Shown piece after piece: positions 45,979-56,555 of a stretch of 64,000 nt of DNA. The DNA lies in the NCBI GenBank assembly GCA_021292165.1, contig CM037877.1, forward strand, positions 82,367,691 through 82,431,690, read 5' to 3'. Position 1 is the stretch's first letter; the number at the start of each line of letters is the position of its first letter. The stretch is from Shinisaurus crocodilurus. Its lineage: Eukaryota; Chordata; Lepidosauria; Squamata; Shinisauridae. Below the pieces are notes generated by a model. The model had not been told where the DNA came from. It did no database searches and worked only from the letters and a program-made list of their open reading frames with translations. The position numbers were made by a program, and so were the translations under genes.

Positions 45979-46156
45979 CAGTCTATTGTGTATTGCTTCA
46001 GTTGTGAATCATACAGCTGACATTTCTATTATCTATTCTCTCCTCCCCCCTCCGCCATACACACACACGCACCCATTCCATGCTTTACAACTGCTTCTAC
46101 ATTCCTGAATTGTTGGAGCAAAAAACTAAGCAACAAAACACCCTGTATGCCAACCC
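45979..46156. other. Unassigned intergenic DNA
   Basis: A short CA run lies at about 46,058. Nothing else is recognised. Confidence 0.4.
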
Positions 46157-46164
46157 TGATTTAA

Positions 46165-46243
46165 AGAAGGAGGAGGAGGAGGAGGAGGAGGAGGAGGAGG
46201 AGGAGGAGGAGGAAGGAAGGAAGGAAGGAAGGAAGGAAGGAAG
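46165..46243. repeat. (GGA)n-(GGAA)n compound microsatellite
   Basis: About sixteen GGA units pass into about eight GGAA units. It creates the glutamate run and the KEGR repeats of the 253-codon frame around it, which is therefore not a gene. Confidence 0.95.
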
Positions 46244-46916
46244 GCCAAGCATGTGCACTTTTACATTTGAATCTCACTTAAATCATGGCACCATCATGAC
46301 TACAGGAATAAAATGGAGTTTACTTCTGCTAAACATACATCAGCCTGGTTGTGCCCCCTCTTTTAAAAATAGGAGTGGATGCTGCAATGATCAGTATCAG
46401 CCTTGGTGGGCCCTAGCATGCCCATGCTGGTCCAGATGCTGCTGCTGCTGCTCTCTGGGTGGTCATTTGGGGGTCCCCAGGGCAGCGGGGCCCTGGACCC
46501 TGACGTCTAGCCTAGCTGCACCACTGCTCTTACAGCTGACCACCCTGAACTGTCATCGTCTCCCTGGGTTCGTCCCAGCCACAGTGTCCGCAGGTGATGT
46601 GTGGATCCCTGAAAACAAACTCCTATGTATGAGTGGCCTCAATAGTGAAGGAGTATGTATGCCAGCAGTGAAGCCCCATCCTCCTTCTACATGTGAGTGC
46701 CCTACACACGAGTCACATGTGGATATTGTTAGTTGCAGATGGGATGGTCAAACCGTCATCCTAAGAAGGGGAAGGACCGCAGCAGAGCTTGGCGGTGGTG
46801 GGCAGATGAAGGAATGGAGCTTAGCACATCTGGGCGAATAGAAAAAAATATATACCAGTGTCCTCCCGTGCCCCCCCTCAAATATCTGGTTTATTCAACA
46901 AAATGCCAGACCCTGA
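46244..46916. other. Unassigned intergenic DNA
   Basis: A diverged half of the dyad repeat lies at about 46,310-46,350. A TGC run lies at about 46,437-46,450. No gene is supported. Confidence 0.4.
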
Positions 46917-46919
46917 AGG

Positions 46920-47215
46920 GATGTGTGAGAATTTTTGGGGAACTGTTCAGCAAGTGCGAACAGTGGCGAACTCACCTTGTTTGGCTCACACGAGTCTGTT
47001 GGCGATCGTTCTCCTTTTAGCTCTGTTTGGCGCACCGTTTGCGAACGCAAAAACACAGAACGGTTAATAAGGTTGTGTGAGAATTTTTGGTGAACCGTTC
47101 AGCAAGTGCGAACTCGCCTTGTTCGGCTCACGCGAGTCTGCTCGCAAATGTTCTCCTTTAGCTCCCTCTGGCTCACCGTTCCAGAATGCAAAAAAAAAAA
47201 AAACAGAACGGTGAG
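46920..47215. repeat. Two tandem ~150-bp units
   Basis: GTGTGAGAATTTTTGGGGAA at 46,923 recurs as GTGTGAGAATTTTTGGTGAA at 47,075. Both are followed in order by TTCAGCAAGTGCGAAC, GGCTCAC(A/G)CGAGTCTG, TTCTCCTTT(T)AGCTC, CACCGTT and ACAGAACGGT. Each unit also contains GAACCGTTC-like and CCGTT/AACGG inverse words. It could be an internal block of a larger transposon or a nascent satellite. Confidence 0.8.
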
Positions 47216-47234
47216 TGGGCATGGAAAAATGTGA

Positions 47235-47604
47235 TCGGATGTGTGTGTGTCGAGCCTCTTTCAGACTGCAGGCGAAATTCAATTTCAGAGAAGCCATCAT
47301 GGGTAGCATTCCAGTGGCTGGTGGGGCCAAAGGCAAAAGGGCTGAGGCCAAAATCACCAAAAGTACCAGCATATTCTGGCTTCAAGCTCTTACTGCTGGT
47401 AACTAGGCCTTCCGGGAGGTATTTCAACCTTTTAGAATGGGGAGTAAAACTGCACAAAAGCTGGGAAACCAACAAACGATTGGCAATCGGGGAAAGGGGT
47501 GAGTTCAGAGAAGGAATCATGGCCATCTAGGGAACCCCAGAGGTCTGGATTGGGACACCAGGTGAGGTGGATTTGGCCCATGGGCCTGAGCTTCAACACC
47601 CCTG
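47235..47604. mobile_element. hAT-derived repeat (probable)
   Basis: CATTCCAGTGGCTGGTGGGG, CAAAGGCAAAAGGGCTGAGG and AGCTCTTACTGCTGGTAACT match, in order, words in the repeat at 59,909-60,268 and in the fragment at 54,640-54,760. The right end GCTTCAACACCCCTG looks like a hAT terminus. Several open frames on both strands read through it, and none has a domain. Confidence 0.5.
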
Positions 47605-49230
47605 ATCTCATGGATGGCAACCCTAATTGCAGAGAAGACATGTACCACTTCGAATAACTTCTCCCTTGAGATATCATTTCTCCCCATCTCCAGATTTGGA
47701 GATTTCTCTTCTCACCACACCACTAAATCAGCTACCGGGGTAGATTGCATCTAAATGTAGCCAACAAAAAGTCAATTTTTGTTGTTAGGTAATTGACAAC
47801 TGAATTTCCTTACCAGGTTTTTTTTTTTTTTAAGTTACACCTATTAACTCAATATCTAATAGGTTCACCGTGTGTTTCATCTAATTTTTTTTTTAAGAGC
47901 CCTTAATTTGAAGAGAGGGAGAGCATAGAAAGGGGTAAAGTGATGTACATCTTTCTGCCTCCTGCATGGAATATGTAGAAATATTGCCAATTAAAATTCG
48001 TCACAATCCATGACAGCATTTTTATTGCCCCCATCTGATAGGAATCTTATTTTTTGTGTGCATTTCTTTCAATGCTGTTTCAGAAAGGGACGCAGTCAAA
48101 TGGAAACTGCTGTAGATCCCCCTGCAAATTATTCCTATTGCTTATGTGCTGCGCAAATTTCCTTGTATTTCACTTAAATAATGCAAGAGAGTTTGATGCC
48201 AGCCAAATGCTGCACAATGCTGAATTAAAAAACAAGCAGAGTTTTGGTTTTCTGGCTTATAAGGAAGGGTTGTTTGCATTCTTCCAGAGGGTGATGCTTT
48301 CAAAGAAAATGCATGCCAGCAGTGAAAAATGAAGCATTATTTCCCCAAACTCCTTTCCCTGCCCCCAACACGTAACTACACTTCATAATATGCCATAACA
48401 TTGGCAAGCAAAGCTCAGAGCTCTTTAAGAACAAGGCAAAGTTCATGAATAATGGTTGAATCAGGAAACTGATAATTAGATGAGACAACTGAATGCCAGT
48501 GGAGTCCCCAGTGGAAAATACTCTTCATTGAAGATCATTTCCACCTTTCACTCTTTCCAGTTTTAGTACAATCTAGCTGTTCATTACTGTGCAGTTATTT
48601 TACTGTGTATGATTAAACAAATACTCGAGCCTGTCCTTTTCACTAAACTTTGTGTGTGTGTGTGTATGCATTTTATTCTCTAAAATTGTACAATTTGGAA
48701 AAACATTTAATACCATAGCAGCATACTGTACTTATCGTTGTGTCCTCCCATAACTAAGGTAGACACCCCCAGAGTAGCTGAAATTGAAATTAGCTTTTAC
48801 AAATTGTAGTATTATAAACAGCAAGCTGTAATGCACACCCAGTTCCGCTCTATTAGATATATATTTCAAAAGATATCAAGAGTAAAGAATTAATTTATGT
48901 AATACAGAATATATATATATCATTAATTGTATATTTCCCCTTGGCATTCCAGAATTCCGTGAAAGGCTGCAAATACTTTTCACAATTAATAGTTCTTCAT
49001 CCTTCTTTTAGGGAGCAGTCCTAAAGCTCCCAGAGAAAGGGGTTGATGTTACAGACCTTCCTCTCCACCAGCAGAGAGGAGGTCCATGGCAGAGAAGGAG
49101 TTAACGCCAATGGATGCTTCCTTGATGCAGTGCTGGTGTAAAGCTCCTCCACCATCACTTCCTCACTTCTGCTCCCACAGTGTTGCTGCTCCAACAGTGG
49201 TAGGTAGTGGAGAGGGGTGTGTCAGGGCCG
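47605..49230. other. Intergenic DNA with a candidate conserved non-coding element
   Basis: 47,605-48,020 and 48,500-49,230 show no features beyond T and TG runs. 48,030-48,480 is repeat-poor and complex, with ATTAAAAAACAAGC, GCTGCGCAAATTTCC and CAAAGAAAATGCATGCC. It resembles enhancer-type sequence by composition only. Confidence 0.3.
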
Positions 49231-49560
49231 TAGGGATGTACAGATTTTGTTAAATCTGTTCTGTTTGCATTTCATGGATTGTCAGGCATCTTTTGTTCCA
49301 TCATCCGCTCACTGACGGAATCTGATTTTTTAAAACCAGAATTTCGTTCTACTTGCGTGAATTTGTAGTAGCTTTAATTTGCAGGACCGCAAATGCAAAT
49401 TAGCGCAAACTCCACCAAAAGTGGGGGGAAATGGTATGCATACTGTATCTGTTGAACCCCATGTGACTTTTAAAAAGCCAGTCCACTGCAGATTCTGCAA
49501 GTCGGATTCATAGAAATCTGAACTCATTTGAATCCGTTGCGGATTTATCCGACATCCCTA
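49231..49560. mobile_element. TIR element of the 'tagggat' family, copy 3
   Basis: TAGGGATGTACAGATTTTG at the left mirrors TTATCCGACATCCCTA at the right. GGATTGTCAGGCATCTTTTG and TCATTTGAATCCGTTGCGG are the shared inner words. At 330 bp without insertion, this is the most compact copy. No coding sequence is present. Confidence 0.75.
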
Positions 49561-49639
49561 GTCAGGAGTAGATCAGGGGATGCCCTTGGATCTGCAGAAT
49601 CCAAAGCCCTTTTGTTCTCTCAGCTCCCTGCCCCACTCA

Positions 49640-49815
49640 GAGCTGGCATAATTATTAGGCTGACCAAGTCCTGGTGACTTTGGGCCAGTCACTGACTCTC
49701 AGCCTAAACCTACCTCACAGGGTTGTTGTGAGGATAAAATGGAGAGGAGGAGGAGAAGGACGATTATGTAAGCCACCTTGGGTTCATTGCAGGGGAAAAA
49801 AGGCAGGGTATAGAT
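49640..49815 (+). mobile_element. Sauria SINE, 5'-truncated
   Basis: GGTGACTTTGGGCCAGTCAC, CAGCCTAAACCTACCTCACA, GGGTTGTTGTGAGGATAAAA and TGTAAGCCACCTTGGGTTC are the SINE body. The tRNA-like head is missing. The element runs directly into a reverse-oriented CR1 end at 49,816. Confidence 0.9.
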
Positions 49816-50000
49816 ATGCTGGATCAGACCAAGGGCCCATCTAGTCCAGTATTCTGTCCACACAGTGGCCAACCCACTGCCCATGGGAAACCCACAAGCA
49901 GTTCCTCCGCCACCAACTCTCCTGCCAACCTCTCTGCTCTTCTCAGAAAATATGTGGGTTTCATCATATTGGATGTGGCCTCCCATCCCTTCTGTAACCA
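49816..50000 (-). mobile_element. CR1 LINE 3' end, reverse orientation
   Basis: CTGGATCAGACCAAGGGCCC, ATCTAGTCCAGTATTCTGTC and CAGTGGCCAACCCACTGCCC are the inverse of the CR1 3' untranslated region seen at 40,900-41,000. The left boundary is exact against the SINE; the right boundary is approximate. Confidence 0.8.
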
Positions 50001-50440
50001 TCCTGAAATTGTGAGTCCTTTGATATTTTCTAATGACAAGTGGAAGTTTTGCTGCAATCAGCCTATGTATCCAAAGGTTCTCTTCCTCCAACAGAAGGAA
50101 CCCTTCCATTGGAGGAAAGGAACCTTTGGATATAATCCATGGTAAATTGTTTAGACAGTGCTTGTGAAATTGGGTGTGGAGAAAAGAGCTGGTGAGCTTT
50201 CTTTTCTGAGTGTTCCACTCCCAACATCCTGTCTGATTTCACTCTTTTTTGTGGAAACACTGGTGTGGGTGTGTTCATGAAACTTCACAAGAAGCAATCT
50301 TGATTTGGTTGTGCATACAGTTGTCCCAAGGTTCTTCTTGTGAGATGTTTTTCGAATGTGCAGGAACAATTTGCTCATCAGTAAAACACAGAATGAAAAG
50401 AAGTTTGATGAAATCATATCCAATCACATAAAGATGGCTT
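50001..50440. other. Unassigned intergenic DNA
   Basis: CAAAGGTTCTCTTCCTCCAA and TTGGAGGAAAGGAACCTTTG at about 50,070-50,130 form a dyad. Nothing else is recognised. Confidence 0.4.
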
Positions 50441-50444
50441 TTTG

Positions 50445-50920
50445 CAGCGCTTTAATCAATTTGTACATGCGAATATTTGCAAAATATTTTAACCTTGAAA
50501 GCCTTAAATGGCTTAGGGCTAGGTTACCTGAAGAATCGCCTCCTCCCAGATACTGCTTCCCAGAGCTTGCGGTCATAATTGAAGGCTCTTCTCCAAGTGC
50601 CATTGTCAAGTGAGTTCTGGCACGGACATGACTATGACAGAGAGGGCCTTCTAAAGTGATAGCATACCAGTCATGGAACACCCTCCCAAGAAAGGCTCAC
50701 CTGGTACCTACTCTGTATTCTTTTTGGTGCCAGGTGAAGACTGTTTTGAAATTGAACCAGGCCAAGTACAAGGTGTCATTGTTAACAAGTAAAGCCCTAA
50801 ACAACTTGGGACCAGGTTACCTTAGGGACCGGCTCACCCATCACATCCCTTCCCGATCTTTACGATCATCAGAGGGAGCACTTCTGATGGTGCCACATGC
50901 TCCTGAGCGGTTCGCCTGAG
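50445..50920 (+). mobile_element. L2-like LINE fragments (C-terminal and 3' region)
   Basis: ACCTTGAAAGCCTTAAATGG, TTAGGGCTAGGTTACCTGAA and CATGGAACACCCTCCCAAGA read as degraded versions of the YKALxGLGPxYL and WNxLP words of L2-type ORF2. A second fragment follows at about 50,765-50,915 (AGCCCTAAACAACTTGGGAC, AGGTTACCTTAGGGACCGG). There are frameshifts throughout and no enzymatic domain. Confidence 0.65.
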
Positions 50921-50944
50921 GAGCACTTGCAGTAGATCATTTAG

Positions 50945-51410
50945 GGCTCAATCTTATGTGTGGGAGGACATAGGATTTGGCCTGGAAGCCACTGTGACCT
51001 CAGAAAACTCGTCTGAGGTTACAGTGCCACAGAACGCCTGCCCCCCCCCCCCCCGTAGTCAGCACAGGTCTTTCCATGCTGGAAGGAAACCGCAGGGAAC
51101 CGAGCACAGAAGACTGTGTTTGGTTCCCCTTTGGGGGGGGGTGTTCCTGGGGGTGGGGCGGGGAGGGGCAAGGCTCTGCTAGATTCCGAGGAATCCGGGG
51201 GGCGTGGCGCCTCAGCCTCTCCTCCTTGGGAGGAGGGGAGAGATATCTAGCTAGCCGAAACCAGACGTCCATATGTTTTTGAGGGTGGAAGGAGCATGGT
51301 GGATATGCTATCTTCCGCGTTCCTCCTGCCCTCAATTAGATGCCCATAATCGTCCGAGTTCAGAGGGTTATGGGCAGCCTCATAGGATTGCACTGCCAGT
51401 GTTGCACTTT
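50945..51410. mobile_element. GC-rich inverted-repeat element (unassigned)
   Basis: CTCAATCTTATGTGTGGG and ACATAGGATTTGG near the left are answered by CAGCCTCATAGGATTGCACTG at the right, and GTGACCTCAGAAAACTCG is followed by TCTGAGGTTACAG. The layout resembles the block at about 3500-3930. The centre has C and G runs. Overlapping open frames on both strands are artefacts of GC content. Confidence 0.45.
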
Positions 51411-51449
51411 ACCAATTGAACACTTTACCAACTGATATTAGGCAGACCC

Positions 51450-51715
51450 CCCCACAGTTCTGATGTTCAGGCATCTTCTTAAAAAACTCATCTCCTTACA
51501 CAGGCTTTCCCTGAAGTGTGACCTAGCCAGCAATGGTCTGCAGCACACACAGCAGAGTGTGTGGTTTTATTATTGCAGTACTTCCTGACACATGGTGTTA
51601 TGTTTATTGTTCTATTTATTGTTGTTCTTGTGCTGTTGCATTTTAATGTTCACTGTTTTGATACTTTTGTGGAAAGTGGTATATAAATTTGAATAATAAA
51701 TAAATAAATAAATAA
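51450..51715 (+). mobile_element. L2-like LINE 3' tail
   Basis: TTCAGGCATCTTCTTAAAAA, CAGGCTTTCCCTGAAGTGTG and TGGAAAGTGGTATATAAATT followed by AATAAATAAATAAATAAAT are typical of an L2-like 3' untranslated region and tail. Confidence 0.7.
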
Positions 51716-52958
51716 ATTCTCCCCAGATTTATTAGGCATCTTTTGGGGGCTTTTAGTGGATTTTGAAACTTTGGCTTTTAAAAGTTTGAAGAACTCTTTT
51801 CATTGTTTAATCTTGCTCTGATTTGTTTTGTCTTTTTTTTTTTTTAAATTGTAATTGTATTTTTATTGTTTATATGGTATTTTAACATTTTTTATGTATG
51901 CTACCTAGAGAATTTTTGTTATGGGGTTGTGTAGAAATATTAATAATAACACCACCACCAAAGAAGGGGGGAATTACAGGGGCCTTGGCCCTCTTATGTT
52001 TGTGATAGGCCCCTTAGTTATTGAAGGGTACAGGGGACGTGATTTGGCTAAGGGGAAGTCAGGGTTGGGGCTAGTGGATTTTATTACGGGCCACCTTACC
52101 TTCCCCTACATAATTTGATCACTGCAAATGAATGGAAGGAACTGGAAGCTGTGACAAATTCTCCAATTCTAGAATTAATTTTAGAAATTTGTGTAGTTAA
52201 ATTGGCATTCAAGAGGAATGGAATATGGGGTACAACAAATCCATGGAATGATAAAGAAACACAATGGGGAGAACCTGCTCATCCTTTCACAATATTTTAT
52301 GGAATCTGACTGACTATTTTTACAGTCTTGTCCCTATTTTAAGATTAATGCTGAATGGGTTAAACATTCCTCCAGTTGCATCAATGCATCATGTAAATGC
52401 ATGGCAAAGGAGGACTGACCCATAAATGGCAACATTCATTCACTCTTTTCATTTGAAATACAGATGCCATGTCATCTCAGCACTCTTCCTTTTCTTCCCC
52501 CACCTTTTTTTTTTTTTTTAAACATGAGATTCACAATGAATGTCAATGTTTCTAAGCAAATCTACTCAGGATAATTTCCCCCCCTAACCAGTGATTCTTA
52601 ATCCTGCTTGCTTGACAGGTTTGCTTTCTATGTTGCTAGGATATTTTTAGCATTCATGTACAGAGATCGGGAATTTCAATTTTGGGGCCTTATCATAAAC
52701 ACTGGAGAGAGACTATTGCTGTTTAATAGGTACCTATAAACTTTTCAAGAAAATATATCTTTAGTGTAATGATTGGTGGCAAAATGCAGACAACAATGTG
52801 ATTCTTCGTTCTGAAACAGTGCAGAATATTCAAAAGCACGGAGACCCATTAAAAGGAAAGTAGTTCCTCCTCCATGAAGAGTCAGTGGAGCTGGCTTACA
52901 TGTGGGGGAACTGGCAGGAAAGCCCACCTAACCTCACGAAAGGAACAATGCAATATTT
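51716..52958. other. Unassigned intergenic DNA
   Basis: 51,720-51,920 is T-rich and may be another LINE 3' untranslated region. The rest shows no exon or repeat. A short frame at 52,115-52,309 reads partly like a sequence rich in W and E but has no recognisable domain. Confidence 0.4.
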
Positions 52959-53065
52959 CGGCCTTCCCCATCCTGGTGCCCTCCAGATATTTTGGACTAC
53001 ACTCCCAACGTTCCTGAGGCTGCTGGGAAATGATATCCAAGACATCTGGAGGGCACCATGTATAT
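52959..53065. mobile_element. Palindromic hAT-type MITE, decayed
   Basis: GGCCTTCCCCATCCTGGTGC, CCTCCAGATATTTTGGACTA and AAGACATCTGGAGGGCACC are the family words. The right terminus is lost or mutated and no target duplication can be read. Confidence 0.7.
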
Positions 53066-53140
53066 TTCAAAGATTGTGTTTAAAAAATTGAGCCAGGGAA
53101 AAAACAAAACACAGTAGTAAACTCCTTTTTTCTTGGACTA

Positions 53141-53391
53141 CAGTCATGGCTTGGATTGAGAGCATAATTCGTTCCGGAAACGTGCTTGTAATCCAAAACA
53201 CTCTTATATCAAAACAAAATCCCCCCCAAAAAATTTGTACAGAGATTTTTAATTTAAGCCATACTACAGTACTTGTATTGCAAGACGTCGCTTGTATATC
53301 AAGTCAATAAATAAATAAATAAATATTTAAAAATTTGCTTGTCTTGCAAAATGCTCTCAAACCAAGTTACTTGCAATCCAAGGTATTACTG
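53141..53391. mobile_element. Mariner-type MITE, copy 3
   Basis: CAGTCATGGCTTGGATTG and CAATCCAAGGTATTACTG are inverted termini flanked by TA (53,139-53,140 and 53,392-53,393). Over about 250 bp it differs from the 3087 copy at about ten positions. Several differences are CG to TG or CA changes, as produced by decay of methylated CpG. The two copies therefore come from a recent burst. Confidence 0.88.
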
Positions 53392-53633
53392 TATATCCAA
53401 GCATGATTCCTCCTAAGGATTAATTCATATACATTTATACATGCCCATGGCTCAGTGTCTCACCACTTTCAGCTAAACATCCAAGCTCTTTCTGTTTAAA
53501 CATACAGTATTGCGCTTGAGCTGGTATGGAAGATGTCTGTGATGCTTGATCTGGGATGGCTGTTGCACAAATGTAAGCCAGCACTCGACCCTTTTCACCA
53601 CTGAGCAAAGCCAGGGAGGAAGGCAACTCCATT

Positions 53634-54233
53634 ATCCCCTTCAATGAGGAGTCTAAATGCCATCAAGCCAGCTGTCTGAGGGATGAATTGTGTGGGGAGC
53701 AACCCTGAGCTCCTAACCTGAACATCCTTACCTGCTCTCCTCTCCCCCCAGATTTGGTCTGAGAGGCTGCTTCTGTCAAGGGGTTGTTCTTTGCCATTGC
53801 CAAGGACAGAACCTTAGCTGATATCAGCCACCAGGTGAGGAAATCTGTCCCTTTGTTCTTGCTGAGACTTTATCGACAACTTTATCGAAACATGGCTGCA
53901 AACCATCTTGTCCAAGCAGTATGTTCTAACCAAACAATGAAACCGGAACCTGATAACTCACTCTTTTGTCAAGAAATAACTTGGTCTTGCTTCTGTTATC
54001 TCTTCATTTAGGATATTATTAACTGTCGGGAGCTCTGGTGGTACAGCATGATCGTAGCCTCCCACAGTGACAAGCCATCCTGACTGAATGACAGCAGCAG
54101 ATCTGGCAGCTTTATATCAGGAAATGGCATGGGATTGGCTCTCTGCTTTCACCTGATACCCAGGGATAGGAGGATTCTGGGCTATGGTGATCCCCTTCAA
54201 TGAGGAGTCTAAATGCCACCAAGCCAGCTGATG
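53634..54233. repeat. Pair of ~40-bp direct repeats about 555 bp apart
   Basis: CCCCTTCAATGAGGAGTC followed by TAAATGCCATCAAGCCAGCT occurs at about 53,637 and again, with one change, at about 54,190. Between them lies unassigned DNA with a splice-like pyrimidine tract at about 53,735. The repeats may flank an old insertion or mark a local duplication. Confidence 0.7.
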
Positions 54234-54639
54234 CCATCCCAGGTTGAGCGGCCTGCAGTTCCCTCCTCTGGCAGACAACCCTGGAAGCAAGGGGCCAGTG
54301 TGTGACCCATATCACATGACAATAATATACATTTTAGAAACCCAACTTGGCATAATTTTCCTGTCCAAAGTTCCTAATGAATGCAGAATTTTATGCTTTT
54401 ATGTTTGGGTCATTTCAGATGGTGTGTGGACAGGGTCACACCTCCATAAGGAAAGGTCACTTCCATGTGGGTTCCTGGCTGTAGAAACACAAGAATTATA
54501 GAGTGGGTGATTGTATATGTAAGCTGAAAAGAGACACTTTCAAATGATCATTCCCCACATTCTCCCTCCCTGTCTCAGGAAATCAACCATCTTTACTAAA
54601 GGTAGTGCTTCTGTTGGGAGATGTAGCATTTCTGTAGCT

Positions 54640-54760
54640 CAGAGGTGAGGAACCTTTTTTGGTTCGAGGGCTGAATCTCAGAAAGATCTTGAGGCCGCAT
54701 TCCATCGGTGGGTTGGGCCAAAGGCAAAGTGAGTGTAGCCAAAGGCAGAGTAGTTGGCCC
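54640..54760. mobile_element. hAT-derived repeat fragment
   Basis: CAGAGGTGAGGAACCTTTTTT is a hAT-like terminus, followed by GCATTCCATCGGTGGGTTGG and GCCAAAGGCAAAGTGAGTG. These match the repeats at 47,235 and 59,909. No right end is seen. Confidence 0.55.
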
Positions 54761-55021
54761 CCCCAAAAAGTGATTCTTACTAATGTTAAACTTACTCAGA
54801 AGAAAGCAGGATAAGCCTTCACCTGTCTACTCAGATCTAAGCAGTACTGTGATTAGTACTGACTGATCCCAAACACCAAGCCTCTGCATGTCTAGTCATC
54901 AGTAAGCAGAACATGGCTATGCAACGCGTGTCTATTATAAGTAAGCAGACAGAATCACTCAAATAATATTCCAAATGTATGGGACTTTTTTCTCCCTTTC
55001 TCATAATACTAGAACCCAAAG
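54761..55021. other. Unassigned DNA with a dyad-repeat relic
   Basis: TAAACTTACTCAGAAGAAAG at about 54,787 is a half copy of the abundant family. Nothing else is recognised. Confidence 0.4.
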
Positions 55022-55415
55022 GGGTAATCCCATGAAGCTGATTGGTGGGAGATTCAGGACAGATAAAAGGAAGTACTTCTTCACACAGCGCATAGTTAAC
55101 TTATGGAATTCGCTTCCACAAGATGTAGTGTTGGCCACCAATTTGGATAGCTTTAAAAGGGGATTGGATGAATTAATGGAGGAGAAGGCTATCAATGGCT
55201 ACTAGTCTTGATTGGCTATATGCCACCTCCAGTATCAGAGGCAGTATGCCTATGTACACCAGCACCCACCTATAGGGGTGGGATGTTGCTGCTGCACTCA
55301 TGTCCTGGTTGTGGGTTCCAGTGGGCAATTGGTTGACCACTGTGTGAACAGAATGCTGGACTAGATGGACCTTGGTCTGATCCAGCATGGCTCTTCGTAT
55401 TTTCCTATGTTCAAA
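55022..55415 (+). mobile_element. CR1 LINE 3' end
   Basis: The reading FFTQRIVNLWNSLPQDVV then NLDSFKRGLDELMEEKAING matches the ORF2 C-terminus of the 40,560 copy closely. The 3' untranslated words CAATTGGTTGACCACTGTGTG, GCTGGACTAGATGGACC and CTTGGTCTGATCCAGCATGG follow. It is 5'-truncated and the tail octamers are mutated. Confidence 0.9.
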
Positions 55416-56014
55416 TACCAAGCTTCTGCAGGTCTACTCAGAAGTAAGCATGAGCAGCATGTCTATTCACAAGCTTCTGCAGGACCAGCATCAGAAGTAA
55501 CTGAACCATGCTGTATGTCTACCCAGGACTGAATCACTGAGCAGCTTCCTCCGCCACCTCTGGTCCCTGTCCCCTGCAGGGAAAAGCTCTTATCTTCCAT
55601 CAGCTATAAGAGATAAGAGCCTGTCACCACTGTGTTGAGAAAAGGAGTGTTTTTCAGTGCACAGCCCACCCACCCTGAAAAAACACTGGTGAAAATGGGG
55701 GGGGGGAGGAAGACAGATGAAAGGTAAGAGTGGATGGGGTTTTTAAAGGGCCATGCCCACTGGTAAAGTCTTCATCAGTGGGATTAGGGTGTCCCAAAGG
55801 CTGTATTAGCCTCATGTGGGTTGGACTAGGCTCTAGCTTTCTACACATAGTATTTTGTCATTGGGAAAAGTATATGCTACTATACAGCATATCAGCTGTA
55901 ATACTGGGTGCTGTGTAGAATGCAAGTTTTGCAAAATGTTGTTGACATTGATTGGACAGTTCCTGTGATGTCACTGGTGACGATAGGCATAAATCCACTC
56001 CTCATGCCATAACA
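55416..56014. other. Unassigned intergenic DNA
   Basis: TGCAGGTCTACTCAGAAGTAAGC-like words at about 55,427-55,450 are a dyad-repeat relic. AGCTCTTATCTTCCATCAG followed by CTATAAGAGATAAGAGCC at about 55,585-55,622 forms a hairpin. No gene is recognised. Confidence 0.4.
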
Positions 56015-56147
56015 CAGTCTTCCCCAACCAGGTGCCCTCTAGATGTTTTGGACTTCAACCCCTATAAGCCCCAGCCAGCATGGCCAATGGTCGGGAAGGC
56101 TGGGAGTTGTTCAAAATACCTGGAGGGCACCAGGTTGAGGGAGGTTG
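56015..56147. mobile_element. Palindromic hAT-type MITE
   Basis: CAGTCTTCCCCAACCAGGTG and CCAGGTTGAGGGAGGTTG are inverse ends, with GCCCTCTAGATGTTTTGGAC mirrored by AAAATACCTGGAGGGCACC. No target duplication survives. Confidence 0.75.
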
Positions 56148-56319
56148 CCCTGAGATGACGATGTAGTTGATGAGTTTAGTATCTGAGTACTCCCTCTTGT
56201 AATCTTCCAGGGCCTGCGTGTCTAGCCATTTAAAAAATTCAAAAGAGGTGAATACCAGCAAGGCTATGCCCTCCCCTGAATTATTTCTACAAAGGCTGTA
56301 CACTTCCTTTCCCAAAACT

Positions 56320-56500
56320 GAAGTGCACAGCTTGGCTGTGCAGCTCTCATTGGATGGCCTTAGACAAGTCACTACTCCACGGCCTAAACTACCTCTCAGG
56401 GTTGGTGTGAGAGCAAAATACACTGCCCCAAGAGCTCCTCAGACCAAGGATGGCATTCATATCTGAAAAATAAATAAAATATAAATGAATAAATATTCCC
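56320..56500 (+). mobile_element. Degenerate tRNA-derived SINE (probable Sauria SINE relative)
   Basis: TGGCCTTAGACAAGTCACT, CCTAAACTACCTCTCAGGG and TTGGTGTGAGAGCAAAATAC correspond to the SINE body words GGCCAGTCACT, CCTACCTCACAGGG and TTGTTGTGAGGATAAAAT, with many changes. A TAAATAAAATATAAATG tail follows. It is an older copy. Confidence 0.5.
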
Positions 56501-56555
56501 AATTTTATTTATTTATTTATGCTGTAACCAAGCCAATCATACAGGGACAGGACAG

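Noticed and set aside
46080..46841. 253-codon plus-strand open frame with a glutamate run
   Set aside because: The frame is kept open by the (GGA)n-(GGAA)n microsatellite. The remainder has no domain.
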